In this document: piece by piece, positions 8,468 through 16,470 of the stretch
How the letters are laid out: the number at the start of each line of letters is the position of its first letter
Position numbering within the stretch: position 1 is the stretch's first letter
From: Lachnospiraceae bacterium
GTDB taxonomy: Bacteria > Bacillota > Clostridia > Lachnospirales > Lachnospiraceae
Direction of reading: 5' to 3'
Assembly (NCBI GenBank): GCA_024687205.1
Contig: JAILES010000090.1
Span: 1 to 64,000 of the forward strand
DNA length: 64,000 bases
Made by a program: the position numbers and the translations under genes
Notes under the pieces: generated by a model
Database searches by the model: none
Told to the model about the DNA's origin: nothing
What the model saw: the letters and a program-made list of their open reading frames with translations, nothing else

Positions 8468-8496
8468 ATCATAACACAATTAACATAATCTTGCAA
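8468..8496 (-). promoter_or_regulatory. Sigma-A promoter with almost no leader before the flippase
   Basis: Read leftward, TTGCAA (8491-8496) and TATGAT (8468-8473) have a 17-base spacer, and the flippase ATG (8457-8459) begins eight bases after the -10 box. The predicted 5' leader is zero to two bases. No ribosome site exists between promoter and ATG. Confidence 0.65.
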
Positions 8497-8518
8497 TTCG
8501 TGCAGTGATGCATGCTGA

Positions 8519-8651
8519 CAGAACATATGGGGCAGGCAGCTATGCTGCCTGTAATATGTTGCCAAAAACCCGTCCCGGCAAGCAAGCTTGCCGGAGCGGG
8601 TTATTTTGCAACATAAACCCGCGATCAAAGATCGCGGGCCCATTTGTTCTG
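8519..8651. repeat. Cloverleaf repeat element, copy A
   Basis: A 133-base element between divergent promoters. Outer stem: 8519-8531 (CAGAACATATGGG) pairs with 8639-8651 (one mismatch). Hairpin 1: 8533-8551, CAGGCAGC-TAT-GCTGCCTG. Hairpin 2: 8555-8615, base TATGTTGC/GCAACATA, middle CCCG/CGGG, tip CCGGCAAGC-AA-GCTTGCCGG. Hairpin 3: 8618-8638, CCCGCGATC-AAA-GATCGCGGG. Almost every base is paired. Copies B and C share the same order of hairpins and nearly the same tips, with different but still complementary stem bases. Short frames that cross it are not genes. Confidence 0.85.
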
Positions 8652-8668
8652 TATTTAGTGCAAAACAC

Positions 8669-8697
8669 TTGCATTAATCCCATATTTAGTGTATCAT
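8669..8697 (+). promoter_or_regulatory. Sigma-A promoter of the ABC importer operon
   Basis: TTGCAT (8669-8674) and TATCAT (8692-8697) are separated by 17 bases. The substrate-binding protein starts at 8767 after a leader with a GGGAGGAG ribosome site. No operator or riboswitch fold is obvious in the roughly 60-base leader. The cloverleaf element ends 17 bases upstream of the -35 box. Confidence 0.7.
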
Positions 8698-8766
8698 TAG
8701 CACGGCTTGCAACTTGAGATTACTTCTATGTTCTATAGCACCATAAATCACTTTTGGGAGGAGATT

Positions 8767-9783
8767 ATGAAAACAATGAAACGTATAACAGTGTTATTTT
8801 TCTGCCTGCTTATGTCAATGGCTCTGATCGCCTGCGGCTCCGCAGCAGGTTCGGCTGATGCTCCGGCTGCAGCGTCCGACAAGCCTGCCGATGTTGCCAC
8901 ACTCAACATCGCTTACCAGTATGGACTTGCTTATGCCCCTGCCATCATCTGCCAGCAGAAGGGGCTTATCGAAAAGGCCTACAAAGAAGCCACCGGCCTT
9001 GATGTAAAGGTTAACTGGAACCAGATGAGCTCGGGTGCGGATATAAACACCGGTATCGCTTCGGGTGATCTTTCCGTCGGCTTTATGGGAGTTGCTCCTG
9101 CTCTTACAGGTATCTCCAAAGGCGTAGGCTACAAGATCTTTACCAACCTCTCCGGTCAGGAACACGGTCTTATGACCTACAAATCCGATATCAGCAGCTT
9201 AAACGACCTGGCAGGTTCCAGCGAGCAGATAGCGCTTGTAAATACCGGTTCGATCCAGCACATCATCCTCGGTCTTGCACTTGATTCCATCGGCCTTGAT
9301 GCACATGCCCTTGATTCAAACATCGTTGCTATGAAGCATCCGGACGGCATGGCTGCTCTTGAATCCCAGAGCATTGCCTGCCACCTGACCAGCAATCCTT
9401 ATATCTACAAAGAACGTGACAACAGCGCTCTTCATGAGATCGATGAAGTAAAGAACGTGTGGTCAGCAGACAGATCCTTCATTGTAGGTGTTGCTTCCAC
9501 AGAGCTTCAGTCGGATGCTCCCGAGCTGTATGACGCTTTATGCAAAGGTATCTCCGAAGCCGTCTCCATGATCAACAGCGATCTTTCTGCCATGGCTGAG
9601 ATCACCTCGGAATTCAACGGCAACACTCTCGAAGACGAGATCAAGTACCTTTCCGCAGGTAAATACACAACAGAGACCAGAGGTCTTTTCGAACTTGCTA
9701 CTTTCATGTATGAGAAGGAATTCCTTGAGAAAGGTTTCGATTCATACTCCGATATAGTATTCGCCAACGTTAAGGGAGACTGA
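8767..9783 (+). CDS. ABC transporter substrate-binding lipoprotein (SsuA/NMT1-like)
   Basis: A 338-residue lipoprotein that would bind a small anionic or heterocyclic solute outside the membrane and deliver it to the permease encoded next. The N-terminus is Lys/Arg-rich, then a hydrophobic stretch ending LIAC, a lipobox. The mature part follows the NMT1/SsuA pattern: an early YAPAIICQQKGLIEKAYKEA segment and GDLSVGFMGVAP. I chose the ATG at 8767 because of the GGGAGGAG site just upstream; the open frame begins 60 bases earlier without one. Permease and ATPase follow directly. Known relatives carry sulfonates, nitrate, or thiamine precursors; the solute here cannot be decided, and no thiamine riboswitch is visible. 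Confidence 0.87.
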   Translation: MKTMKRITVLFFCLLMSMALIACGSAAGSADAPAAASDKPADVATLNIAYQYGLAYAPAIICQQKGLIEKAYKEATGLDVKVNWNQMSSGADINTGIASGDLSVGFMGVAPALTGISKGVGYKIFTNLSGQEHGLMTYKSDISSLNDLAGSSEQIALVNTGSIQHIILGLALDSIGLDAHALDSNIVAMKHPDGMAALESQSIACHLTSNPYIYKERDNSALHEIDEVKNVWSADRSFIVGVASTELQSDAPELYDALCKGISEAVSMINSDLSAMAEITSEFNGNTLEDEIKYLSAGKYTTETRGLFELATFMYEKEFLEKGFDSYSDIVFANVKGD

Positions 9784-9785
9784 GA

Positions 9786-10595
9786 ATGAAAAAACCCAAA
9801 AAAGAAAGAATAAGAGCGCTGGTCGTAAAGATCGTTTTTGTCATCCTTATGCTTTCTTTATGGGAATTTGTGGCCGTCTCCGAGATGTTCGGATCTTCAT
9901 CAAAGCTGATATTTCCGACACTCGAAGACATAGCTGCGGCTTTTATCAAGAATTTCACCAAAGGTTATGCAGGGAATTCCATGTGGATCTACATCGGCAA
10001 TTCCCTGCTGCTTTTGCTTGAAGGACTTGCCATAGGCATCCTTCTGTCCTTTATACTTTCAGGCCTTTCCATAATCAGCAGGACCGTCTATGCCATATAC
10101 GATCTGCTGGTATCGGTATTTGACCTGCTTCCGGGCGTCGCACTTCTGCCCGTAGTCATCATCATCTTCGGCATCAAACCCGGAGTCATTGTTTTTCTGG
10201 TTGTTCACGCCGTGATATGGCCCATGTCCAGAAACATCCTTGACGGTTTCAAAGCCGTTCCCGCCATCTACATAGAGGCCGGTCTCAACATCGGCTTAAG
10301 AAAAGCATCCCTGCTGCTCGGAGTTTATCTGCCCGCTTCGGTATCCTATATCGTTTCGGGTCTTAAGGTTGCCTGGGCCCGTGCATGGCGCGGTCTCATC
10401 AGCGCCGAGATGATCTTCGGAGTTGCCTCCGTTCCGGGTATCGGTCTGTTTATCAATCAGATGCGTACCAATATGAAGAATGCGGAAATGTATGCTACAC
10501 TGATCGTTATCATCATCATCGGCCTGCTCGTCCAGTACGGCATACTCGATCCCATAGAGAAGAACACAGTCAGGAAATGGGGGATGTCAAGATGA
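9786..10595 (+). CDS. ABC transporter permease (SsuC/TauC-like)
   Basis: A 269-residue BPD-type inner-membrane permease with about six transmembrane segments. The cytoplasmic coupling (EAA) region lies near GLRKASLLLGVYLPAS. It begins two bases after the stop of the binding protein and overlaps the ATPase start by four bases (ATGA at 10592-10595), so the three genes form a tightly coupled operon. It forms the membrane channel of the importer. Length and order are typical of the nitrate/sulfonate/taurine group. Confidence 0.88.
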   Translation: MKKPKKERIRALVVKIVFVILMLSLWEFVAVSEMFGSSSKLIFPTLEDIAAAFIKNFTKGYAGNSMWIYIGNSLLLLLEGLAIGILLSFILSGLSIISRTVYAIYDLLVSVFDLLPGVALLPVVIIIFGIKPGVIVFLVVHAVIWPMSRNILDGFKAVPAIYIEAGLNIGLRKASLLLGVYLPASVSYIVSGLKVAWARAWRGLISAEMIFGVASVPGIGLFINQMRTNMKNAEMYATLIVIIIIGLLVQYGILDPIEKNTVRKWGMSR

Positions 10596-11344
10596 GCACT
10601 GTACTTAAGATCCAGGACCTTACAAAGATATATACGGATCAGGCCGTCAAACAAACGGTGCTTGAAAACGTTAACCTGGAGATAGACGAAAGGGAATTTC
10701 TCTGCGTCCTCGGTCCTTCCGGCTGCGGCAAGACCACCCTGCTCAGATGTATCGCGGGTTTTGAGGAATACAGCGGTAAGATACTCGTAGACGGCGAAGA
10801 AAGAAAAACTCCCGGAACCGACCGCATAATGGTCTTCCAGGATTTCAACCAGCTTTTTCCCTGGAAAACGGTGGAAAAGAACATCCAGTATCCTTTTGTT
10901 ATCAAAGGTATCAGAAATAAAGCAGAACTTCATGAGATCAGCAGTGAGGCACTTAAGAAAGTCAAACTGGAAAAGTATGCAAAATACTATCCTTTCCAGC
11001 TTTCCGGCGGTATGAAACAGCGTGTCGCCATAGCAAAAGCTCTGGCTTTAAAGCCCAAGATCATACTTATGGATGAGCCCTTTGCCGCACTTGATGCCAT
11101 GACCAGGCGCGATCTGCAGAATGAGCTTTTGAAGATCGCCGACGAAGAAAGCAGCACCTTTATCTTTATCACCCATAACATCCAGGAAGCCATAATACTC
11201 GGAAAACGCATCATAGTCCTGACCAAGGGCGGTGAAGCCGTATGCGACAAGCGTAACACAATGGAACGCCCCGTCACACCTGCTTCCGAGGGTTACGGAG
11301 CGCTCTGGCAGGAACTGCGTGATGCCTTATATATTCATCCCTGA
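10592..11344 (+). CDS. ABC transporter ATP-binding protein (SsuB/TauB-like)
   Basis: A 250-residue ATPase. Walker A is GPSGCGKTT, the ABC signature is LSGGMKQRVA, Walker B is ILMDEPFAALD, and the switch His follows in FITHN. I chose the ATG at 10592, which overlaps the permease stop; the open frame extends upstream only inside the permease gene. It powers the importer encoded by the two preceding genes. The 3' end overlaps the convergent AMP ligase gene by ten bases (11335-11344), with no terminator hairpin visible at the junction. Confidence 0.92.
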   Translation: MSTVLKIQDLTKIYTDQAVKQTVLENVNLEIDEREFLCVLGPSGCGKTTLLRCIAGFEEYSGKILVDGEERKTPGTDRIMVFQDFNQLFPWKTVEKNIQYPFVIKGIRNKAELHEISSEALKKVKLEKYAKYYPFQLSGGMKQRVAIAKALALKPKIILMDEPFAALDAMTRRDLQNELLKIADEESSTFIFITHNIQEAIILGKRIIVLTKGGEAVCDKRNTMERPVTPASEGYGALWQELRDALYIHP

Positions 11345-12807
11345 TCCGCCAGTTCCCTTCTTATTATCTTTCCGTTTGCAGTTCTCGGAATACGTTCAAT
11401 GATCCTGATACGTTTGGGCATTTTATTGCCGTCCAGATGTTCTTTTAAATATGCGATATAAGCTTTTCCATCAAACTTATCCTTATCCGCCACTGAAATG
11501 AACAGTCCCGGAACGGTAGCTCCCGCCTCGTTCCTGATCGGGACACAGGCAGCATCCGTGATGCCATCATAGCCCACTGCTTCCTGCTCTATCTCTTCCG
11601 GTGCTATCTTTATACCGTTATAAGTGATGACATCACCTTTACGTCCTATTACGTAGACAAAGCCTTCTTCATCCATATAGCCCACATCATTTGTAAAGAT
11701 ATAGCCGTCCCCGCATATTCCCGCACTTAATTCCGGATTTTTCCAGTAGCACTCCATGTTCATCCTGCCCCTGGATGCCAGCAGTCCCGTATTCTCTTTT
11801 GAAGAGGCTATTATCTTTCTGTCGTCGTCGGTAAAGACGATCTCGGCATTTACCGTGGGCTTTCCTATGCAGTTCTTCCTGTCCTTCTCCTTCGAAAAAT
11901 CCAGCACACAGCTTCTGCCCGATTCGGTAGAGCCGTAGAAATTGTATAATCTCACACCCTCAAGCTCATTTACCAGCATCTCCTTGAGCCCTTCCGGAAG
12001 AGCCGCGGTACCTATCTGTATATAATCCATTCTTCTTCCGTATTCCCAGAACGCGCCTTTTGACAGCTTTATCAGCATCTGCGCCGCAGAGGGCGAGATA
12101 TCCATGGCCGTGACTTTATATGCGTCGATCATGCGGAAAGCCTTTTTGACGTTCAGCAGACCGTCGGAAAGCACCACGCTGCCGCCGTTAAGAAAATTGG
12201 CATAGCAGCATCTGAGTCCGTGAGAATGGCTGATGGGTATGGGGATGAATTCCACATTCCCCTCTTTCATCTCCACTCCGTATTTGATATTCTCCGCCAA
12301 TGCCACATTAGCATCATTTGATATCACTATGCCTTTGGATGTTCCTGTGGTGCCTGTAGTATAGAGTATCTCTGCAATATCCTTTTCCTCCGGCAGTTCG
12401 AACTCCCTGTTTCCTGCTTCAGCGGAAAAGATCTCTTCATAACTGATATTCCTGCAGATCTCCACACTGCTCTTTAAGCTGACAAAAAGTTCTGCCTCCG
12501 TATCCTCACAGATACGCCTGATGCTTTCAGCCGAAGCATTGTACTCAGCAGGAACAAAGACTGCTCCCATCAGTTCGCAGGCCATATCCAGCATAAGGAA
12601 GGGTACATCCTGTCCGCATTCGGCCACTACCCTGCTGCCTTTTTTAAGCCCGCAGTTTTCACTGAGAACACACGCGGTCTTTTTTACGGCTTCCCAGGCC
12701 TCTTTGTAGCTGTATTCATTCGACCTGTGATCGGCCGCAAAAAGCCTGTCCGGAGTTTTCTCCGAACAGGACTTAAGCACTTCAACCATTGAATGCATAT
12801 CATTCAC
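11335..12807 (-). CDS. AMP-dependent ligase loading an acyl carrier protein (DltA-like role)
   Basis: A 490-residue adenylate-forming enzyme. The phosphate-binding loop is YTTGTTGTSKG, the A5-type motif is YNFYGSTES, the A7-A8 region is TNDVGYMDEEGFVYVIGRKGD, and the catalytic Lys lies in RTANGKIIRREL near the C-terminus. It would activate a carboxylate with ATP and load it on the carrier protein encoded immediately upstream, whose stop it overlaps by eight bases. With MBOAT and SGNH genes in the same operon the layout parallels dltABCD, though in the order B-D-C-A. Whether the acyl group is D-alanine or something else is open. Confidence 0.85.
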   Translation of the reverse strand: MNDMHSMVEVLKSCSEKTPDRLFAADHRSNEYSYKEAWEAVKKTACVLSENCGLKKGSRVVAECGQDVPFLMLDMACELMGAVFVPAEYNASAESIRRICEDTEAELFVSLKSSVEICRNISYEEIFSAEAGNREFELPEEKDIAEILYTTGTTGTSKGIVISNDANVALAENIKYGVEMKEGNVEFIPIPISHSHGLRCCYANFLNGGSVVLSDGLLNVKKAFRMIDAYKVTAMDISPSAAQMLIKLSKGAFWEYGRRMDYIQIGTAALPEGLKEMLVNELEGVRLYNFYGSTESGRSCVLDFSKEKDRKNCIGKPTVNAEIVFTDDDRKIIASSKENTGLLASRGRMNMECYWKNPELSAGICGDGYIFTNDVGYMDEEGFVYVIGRKGDVITYNGIKIAPEEIEQEAVGYDGITDAACVPIRNEAGATVPGLFISVADKDKFDGKAYIAYLKEHLDGNKMPKRIRIIERIPRTANGKIIRRELADQG

Positions 12808-13027
12808 CTTTTATCTGCTGTATAAGCTCCCATATTGCTTCCAGGGAATCAAAGTTCTCGGGCTCGATCTTGTCCATATCGATGCTGATGTCGAAAGCTT
12901 CCTCTATATCGGATATGATGGCGATAAGATCCATGGAATCGATGACCTTTCCCGATACCAGCTCCGTCTCGTTTTCAAAGTCCACCGTAGGACAGCTTTC
13001 CTTCAATACTTCCAGTAATTCTTCCAT
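12800..13027 (-). CDS. Acyl carrier protein (DltC-like)
   Basis: A 75-residue acidic carrier protein. The phosphopantetheine attachment Ser sits in VIDSMDLIAII, matching the DSx(D/L) signature of acyl and D-alanyl carrier proteins. The helical pattern and length are normal. It lies between the SGNH-hydrolase gene (13 bases upstream) and the AMP ligase gene (eight-base overlap), so it is the shuttle between the cytoplasmic ligase and the membrane acyltransferase. Confidence 0.9.
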   Translation of the reverse strand: MEELLEVLKESCPTVDFENETELVSGKVIDSMDLIAIISDIEEAFDISIDMDKIEPENFDSLEAIWELIQQIKGE

Positions 13028-13039
13028 TTTCTCTTCTCC

Positions 13040-14359
13040 TTAATAATACGTGGTGTATGTTTGAACATCGTTTTCAGAGGTTCCTACTCCGATCACACAG
13101 GCTCCGTGCAGATCCATGGGTATCCTGAATTCCGTACCGGAGCTGAATTCCTTAAGTATGATCTCCTCCCCTTCATCGCTGATGAAGGTCACAAAGCTCT
13201 TTGTTTCCTCTTCACGGTTGATCACCAGCCGGCAGTCATAATAGGTATCATCGGCATTTTCCCTGTACTCGGTACCGTAAAAGCCCGGCTCCATGGAAGC
13301 AAATTTCTCCCTTATATCCTTATGGAAGAGCTCATCATAAGTGAGCCTGCCGTTGATATAATCGGCAAATATCGAGCTGAAAAGCTCCGCCCCCTTCGCG
13401 TTAAGATGTCTGTTATCCTTAAACAGCGTTGAAGTATCGGGCCAGTATTCTTCCTTCATCAGGCTGAAATCCAGGTATTCAACGGTACTGCTCCCGGACT
13501 CTTTTATAAGCCCGTTTACCTTGTCTATGAAATCATCATAATTATCATAGCACAGCAGCCTGAAAGATGTTAAGGGTGTTGAGAAAAATGTCAGCGCCAC
13601 CTTATGCTTCTCACAGAACTTTATCATATCCAGTACCGTCTTATCCCATTCGGGATCGATCTCTTCGAGCTTTATGGTCTGTTCGTCGGGACGGTTTTTG
13701 AAGCTGCCTTCCGGGATCTCCACATCGCTCTCTACATAACCTTTTCCCGCATAACGCTCTTCATCATTATCCGGATATTCATAGTTCTTATATGCATCAC
13801 TCTGTTTCTTCTCCGCCAGCTCTTTGATATATCCGGGCTCAAAGATCTTCTTCCAGTTTCTCCTTGCCACAAGAAAACTGTTGGCATAGTCACCGTCGCC
13901 GGATCTTTCCAGCAGATAGGCCGCCTTTCTTAAGGACGGTTTCATGTAATCCGTAACGATGTAGGTATCCGTCAGATCACTCTCAAACTCCGCATGCTTC
14001 TTTGCCACATTATAGCTGAGTTCCACGTATATATGGTCTATATCATACAGTTCAACGGCTTCCTTCATCAGCAGATAAGTGGTATCTATCCGCTGGTATG
14101 AGCTTCCCATATTGAAAGTATTAAGCCCCAGCTTCTCATCCGTTATCTCAGGTGCTATACCTCTGTAACAGTGGGATGCTCCGAGAAAAAGGACGTCGAT
14201 ATTATCCTGGGAATAAAACTCATGCAGGGTGACCCTGGTATAGGACCCGGTATCATCCGTCAGCAGTACCCTGAGTCCGTACCAGATACCGGCACAGACA
14301 GCTGCGATAAAAACAGCCCCTGCTATGGCTTTTATGAGCTTTTTGATCTTCTCTGACAT
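13040..14359 (-). CDS. Membrane-anchored SGNH-hydrolase-like protein (DltD/AlgX-like)
   Basis: A 439-residue protein with one N-terminal membrane segment (about residues 10-31) and an extracytoplasmic SGNH-type domain. Block I reads VLFLGASHCYRG, where the catalytic Ser is in GAS; the Asp/His block is probably DNRHLNAKGAELF. It follows the MBOAT gene by 12 bases. Such partners finish transfer of an acyl group from the membrane acyltransferase to an extracellular polymer. The C-terminal 90 residues are beta-rich and not assigned. Confidence 0.78.
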   Translation of the reverse strand: MSEKIKKLIKAIAGAVFIAAVCAGIWYGLRVLLTDDTGSYTRVTLHEFYSQDNIDVLFLGASHCYRGIAPEITDEKLGLNTFNMGSSYQRIDTTYLLMKEAVELYDIDHIYVELSYNVAKKHAEFESDLTDTYIVTDYMKPSLRKAAYLLERSGDGDYANSFLVARRNWKKIFEPGYIKELAEKKQSDAYKNYEYPDNDEERYAGKGYVESDVEIPEGSFKNRPDEQTIKLEEIDPEWDKTVLDMIKFCEKHKVALTFFSTPLTSFRLLCYDNYDDFIDKVNGLIKESGSSTVEYLDFSLMKEEYWPDTSTLFKDNRHLNAKGAELFSSIFADYINGRLTYDELFHKDIREKFASMEPGFYGTEYRENADDTYYDCRLVINREEETKSFVTFISDEGEEIILKEFSSGTEFRIPMDLHGACVIGVGTSENDVQTYTTYY

Positions 14360-14371
14360 TTATCCTTCCCT

Positions 14372-15850
14372 TTAGAAAAACTGGTATGCAAAAGTACTCG
14401 TATCATAGCCCTTTCCGTACAGGCCTATCAGCAGTATGACAGTCACCGCCAGGCAGTAGAACAGCCATCTCGGTACTGCATACCATTTCGCTGTCTGCTC
14501 ACGTATACAAACTCCCTTTTCCTGTATCACACTGACAATAAGCACCAGTATGAGGCCAAGGGCCACTATCGCAAAATCATAGCCGTACATACCGAGTCCG
14601 GCAATCATTTTCACGTCCCCGGGATGCAGCTTTGTAAACAGGCTTTTAAGTATGATGGCCACATTCTTCATATTCTCCTGAGCCGAGATCATCTTTCCGA
14701 AAACAAAGATCAGGAAAGTCCTGAACATCCGGAAAAGCTTCCATAAAGCCGCTTCCTCCTTAATCGAAAGGGCGGTCTTCATTTTTGTAAACAGTCCTTC
14801 GGCAAGCTGGGAGATGATCATGAGGCTTCCCCAGTAGATACCCCATACGATATAGTTTATGCCGGTTCCGTGCCATAAGCCCGTAGCGATCCATACCACC
14901 GCAGTGGAACAGATCATCATGGTCTTTTTCCTTGCAGCGGCGCCGAAACGGTTGCCTGCTTTTTTACTGAGCTTTTTAACAGCTTCGGTTCTGGAGACCG
15001 GCAGGAAGAGATAATCCTTGAACCAGCCGCTCAGGGTCATATGCCAGCGCTGCCAGAAACCTGCGGCGCTTTCTGCAAAAAAGGGATGATTGAAATTCTG
15101 TTCCAGTTCTATCCCGAACATCTGTGATATTCCCACTGCCATATCCGTATATCCCGAGAAATCCATATACAGCTGCAGCGCGGAGAAGATCATTGCTGCG
15201 GCAAGCACCACACCGTGTTCCCTGTAGGTATCCAGCTGCGAATACACATTGCTTACCGCTATGCTGAGCCTGTCGGCTATCACTATCTTCTTGAACAGTC
15301 CCCACAGTACCAGCTGCATGCCGAAGCATAGCTGCTCCCAGTCAAAACGCTTTCCTTCCTTCAGCTGCTCCCCGAGAAGCTTATGTCTTGATATGGGGCC
15401 CTGGAGTATCTTCGGGAAGTAGAGAACAAAAGTCAGGAAACGCAGCGGACTTCTTTCCGCCTTCTCCTTTTTCCAGTAAACATCTAAAAGATAAGCTATT
15501 ATACTCAGTGAGAAATAGGATATGCCCGTGGGAACGATGATATATTGCGAAAGGGTACTGAAATGTCCCGAGAGTTTCACCAGGGCCAGTATCGAAAGCA
15601 GTACTATCACAGCTATGCTTATCAGCGTCTTCCTCTTCCGGCTTTCATCGCTCTTTTCTATTACCAGGCCCATTATGTACGAGAATACAGAGATGCATAT
15701 CACCGGTATCAGCGCACTGCTTCCGAGAGAATAATAAAAAAACAGACTGGATGCCAGTATGGCGGTCCATCTGTACTTCAAAGGGAGCAGATAATAAACT
15801 AAAACAGCCACCCCGGTTAATGCAAAAAACCTGAAAGATACCAGTGACAC
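14372..15850 (-). CDS. MBOAT family O-acyltransferase (DltB/AlgI-like)
   Basis: A 492-residue multi-pass membrane acyltransferase. MBOAT landmarks are YFSLSIIAYLLDVYWKKE, FPKILQGPISR, YMDFSGYTDMAVGI, and the catalytic His in LWHGTGINYIVWG. I use the GTG at 15850: GGAAAGG lies nine bases upstream and the protein then begins with the usual SLVSFRFF. A TTG at 15871 is possible but has no ribosome site. It heads the acylation operon under a consensus promoter (15917-15945). It probably receives the acyl group from the carrier protein and passes it outward. Confidence 0.88.
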   Translation of the reverse strand: MSLVSFRFFALTGVAVLVYYLLPLKYRWTAILASSLFFYYSLGSSALIPVICISVFSYIMGLVIEKSDESRKRKTLISIAVIVLLSILALVKLSGHFSTLSQYIIVPTGISYFSLSIIAYLLDVYWKKEKAERSPLRFLTFVLYFPKILQGPISRHKLLGEQLKEGKRFDWEQLCFGMQLVLWGLFKKIVIADRLSIAVSNVYSQLDTYREHGVVLAAAMIFSALQLYMDFSGYTDMAVGISQMFGIELEQNFNHPFFAESAAGFWQRWHMTLSGWFKDYLFLPVSRTEAVKKLSKKAGNRFGAAARKKTMMICSTAVVWIATGLWHGTGINYIVWGIYWGSLMIISQLAEGLFTKMKTALSIKEEAALWKLFRMFRTFLIFVFGKMISAQENMKNVAIILKSLFTKLHPGDVKMIAGLGMYGYDFAIVALGLILVLIVSVIQEKGVCIREQTAKWYAVPRWLFYCLAVTVILLIGLYGKGYDTSTFAYQFF

Positions 15851-15878
15851 GTGAAAATACCTTTCCTTCAATAATATT

Positions 15879-15900
15879 CGGCCACAATAAATTGTGGCCG
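15879..15900 (-). promoter_or_regulatory. Leader hairpin upstream of the MBOAT gene
   Basis: A ten-base-pair perfect inverted repeat (CGGCCACAAT / ATTGTGGCCG, two-base loop) between the promoter at 15917-15945 and the ribosome site. It lacks a T-run on the leftward strand and is not a standard terminator. It could affect leader stability or be an operator. Confidence 0.45.
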
Positions 15901-15916
15901 ACTACAGCCGAAATAC

Positions 15917-15945
15917 AGTATATCGAAACAAGGCAAGCTTGTCAA
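15917..15945 (-). promoter_or_regulatory. Sigma-A promoter of the acylation operon
   Basis: Read leftward, TTGACA (15940-15945) and TATACT (15917-15922) have a 17-base spacer, close to ideal. The stretch between here and the rpmB terminator (15946-16104) holds no gene; it is G+C-rich with short inverted repeats that I could not assign. Confidence 0.8.
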
Positions 15946-16104
15946 TGAAAGCTCTAATTCACGGTAGCTCTGTGCACCTGCTTTTTGCTATCGGCCGAAG
16001 CGGTGGTCAGCTGCAAATTCCTGCAGGCTGTCCGCAAAGGCCGTTCATTTCCCGCCGTTTCCGAACCTGCCCGCAAAAACGGTGTAGCAAAAGCGAAACA
16101 AAAA

Positions 16105-16130
16105 AACTCCGATCCGTTAGGATCGGAGTT
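16105..16130 (-). terminator. Terminator after rpmB
   Basis: An 11-base-pair perfect stem (AACTCCGATCC / GGATCGGAGTT) with loop GTTA. On the leftward strand it is followed by a T-run. It starts 24 bases after the rpmB stop. Confidence 0.85.
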
Positions 16131-16153
16131 CTTAATTCATATTAATAACGATC

Positions 16154-16339
16154 TTACGCTCTTTCTACTCTGCCTGACTTAAGGCATGTGGTACAAACGT
16201 GCAGTCTCTTGGATGCACCGTTCACCGTGCACTTCACATTCTTGATATTAGCATTCCATACATGATTGGATCTTCTATGTGAATGGCTCACATTGTTTCC
16301 GAAATGAGCGCCTTTACCGCATATATCACATCTTGCCAT
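16154..16339 (-). CDS. rpmB: Ribosomal protein bL28
   Basis: A 61-residue large-subunit ribosomal protein. It begins MARCDICGKG and keeps both zinc-ribbon cysteine pairs (CDIC near the start and CTTC near the end), so this is the zinc-binding form. The SHSHRRSNHVW core is typical. I chose the ATG at 16339 because GGGAGGTGG lies just upstream; a longer frame from 16360 would precede this site. It is a single-gene unit with its own promoter (16395-16423) and terminator (16105-16130). Confidence 0.96.
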   Translation of the reverse strand: MARCDICGKGAHFGNNVSHSHRRSNHVWNANIKNVKCTVNGASKRLHVCTTCLKSGRVERA

Positions 16340-16394
16340 GAGTTCCACCTCCCTTATCACTTAAACCACGACTTCTTTCGCCGCAACAAAACAT

Positions 16395-16423
16395 ATATTA
16401 CCAAATTGCCGCATAAATTGCAA
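16395..16423 (-). promoter_or_regulatory. Sigma-A promoter of rpmB
   Basis: Read leftward, TTGCAA (16418-16423) and TAATAT (16395-16400) have a 17-base spacer. The start codon follows after a leader with a strong GGGAGGTGG ribosome site. Confidence 0.75.
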
Positions 16424-16470
16424 GCACTTTTTTTCAAAAATGGGCAGGCTTTATTCCCGGTCTTAACTGC

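Noticed and set aside
8505..8717. Short open frames on both strands across the 8500-8700 gap
   Set aside because: They cross the palindromic element; their residues come from hairpin sequence and no ribosome site precedes them.
8707..8766. Upstream extension of the binding-protein frame
   Set aside because: The signal peptide and ribosome site both place the start at 8767; the extension lies in the leader.
8698..8766. Thiamine or other riboswitch before the ABC importer
   Set aside because: The leader is only about 60 bases and lacks recognisable aptamer motifs.
15894..16182. Two overlapping + strand frames of 65-83 codons
   Set aside because: No ribosome site, no recognisable motif, and they cross the rpmB terminator and the operon promoter.
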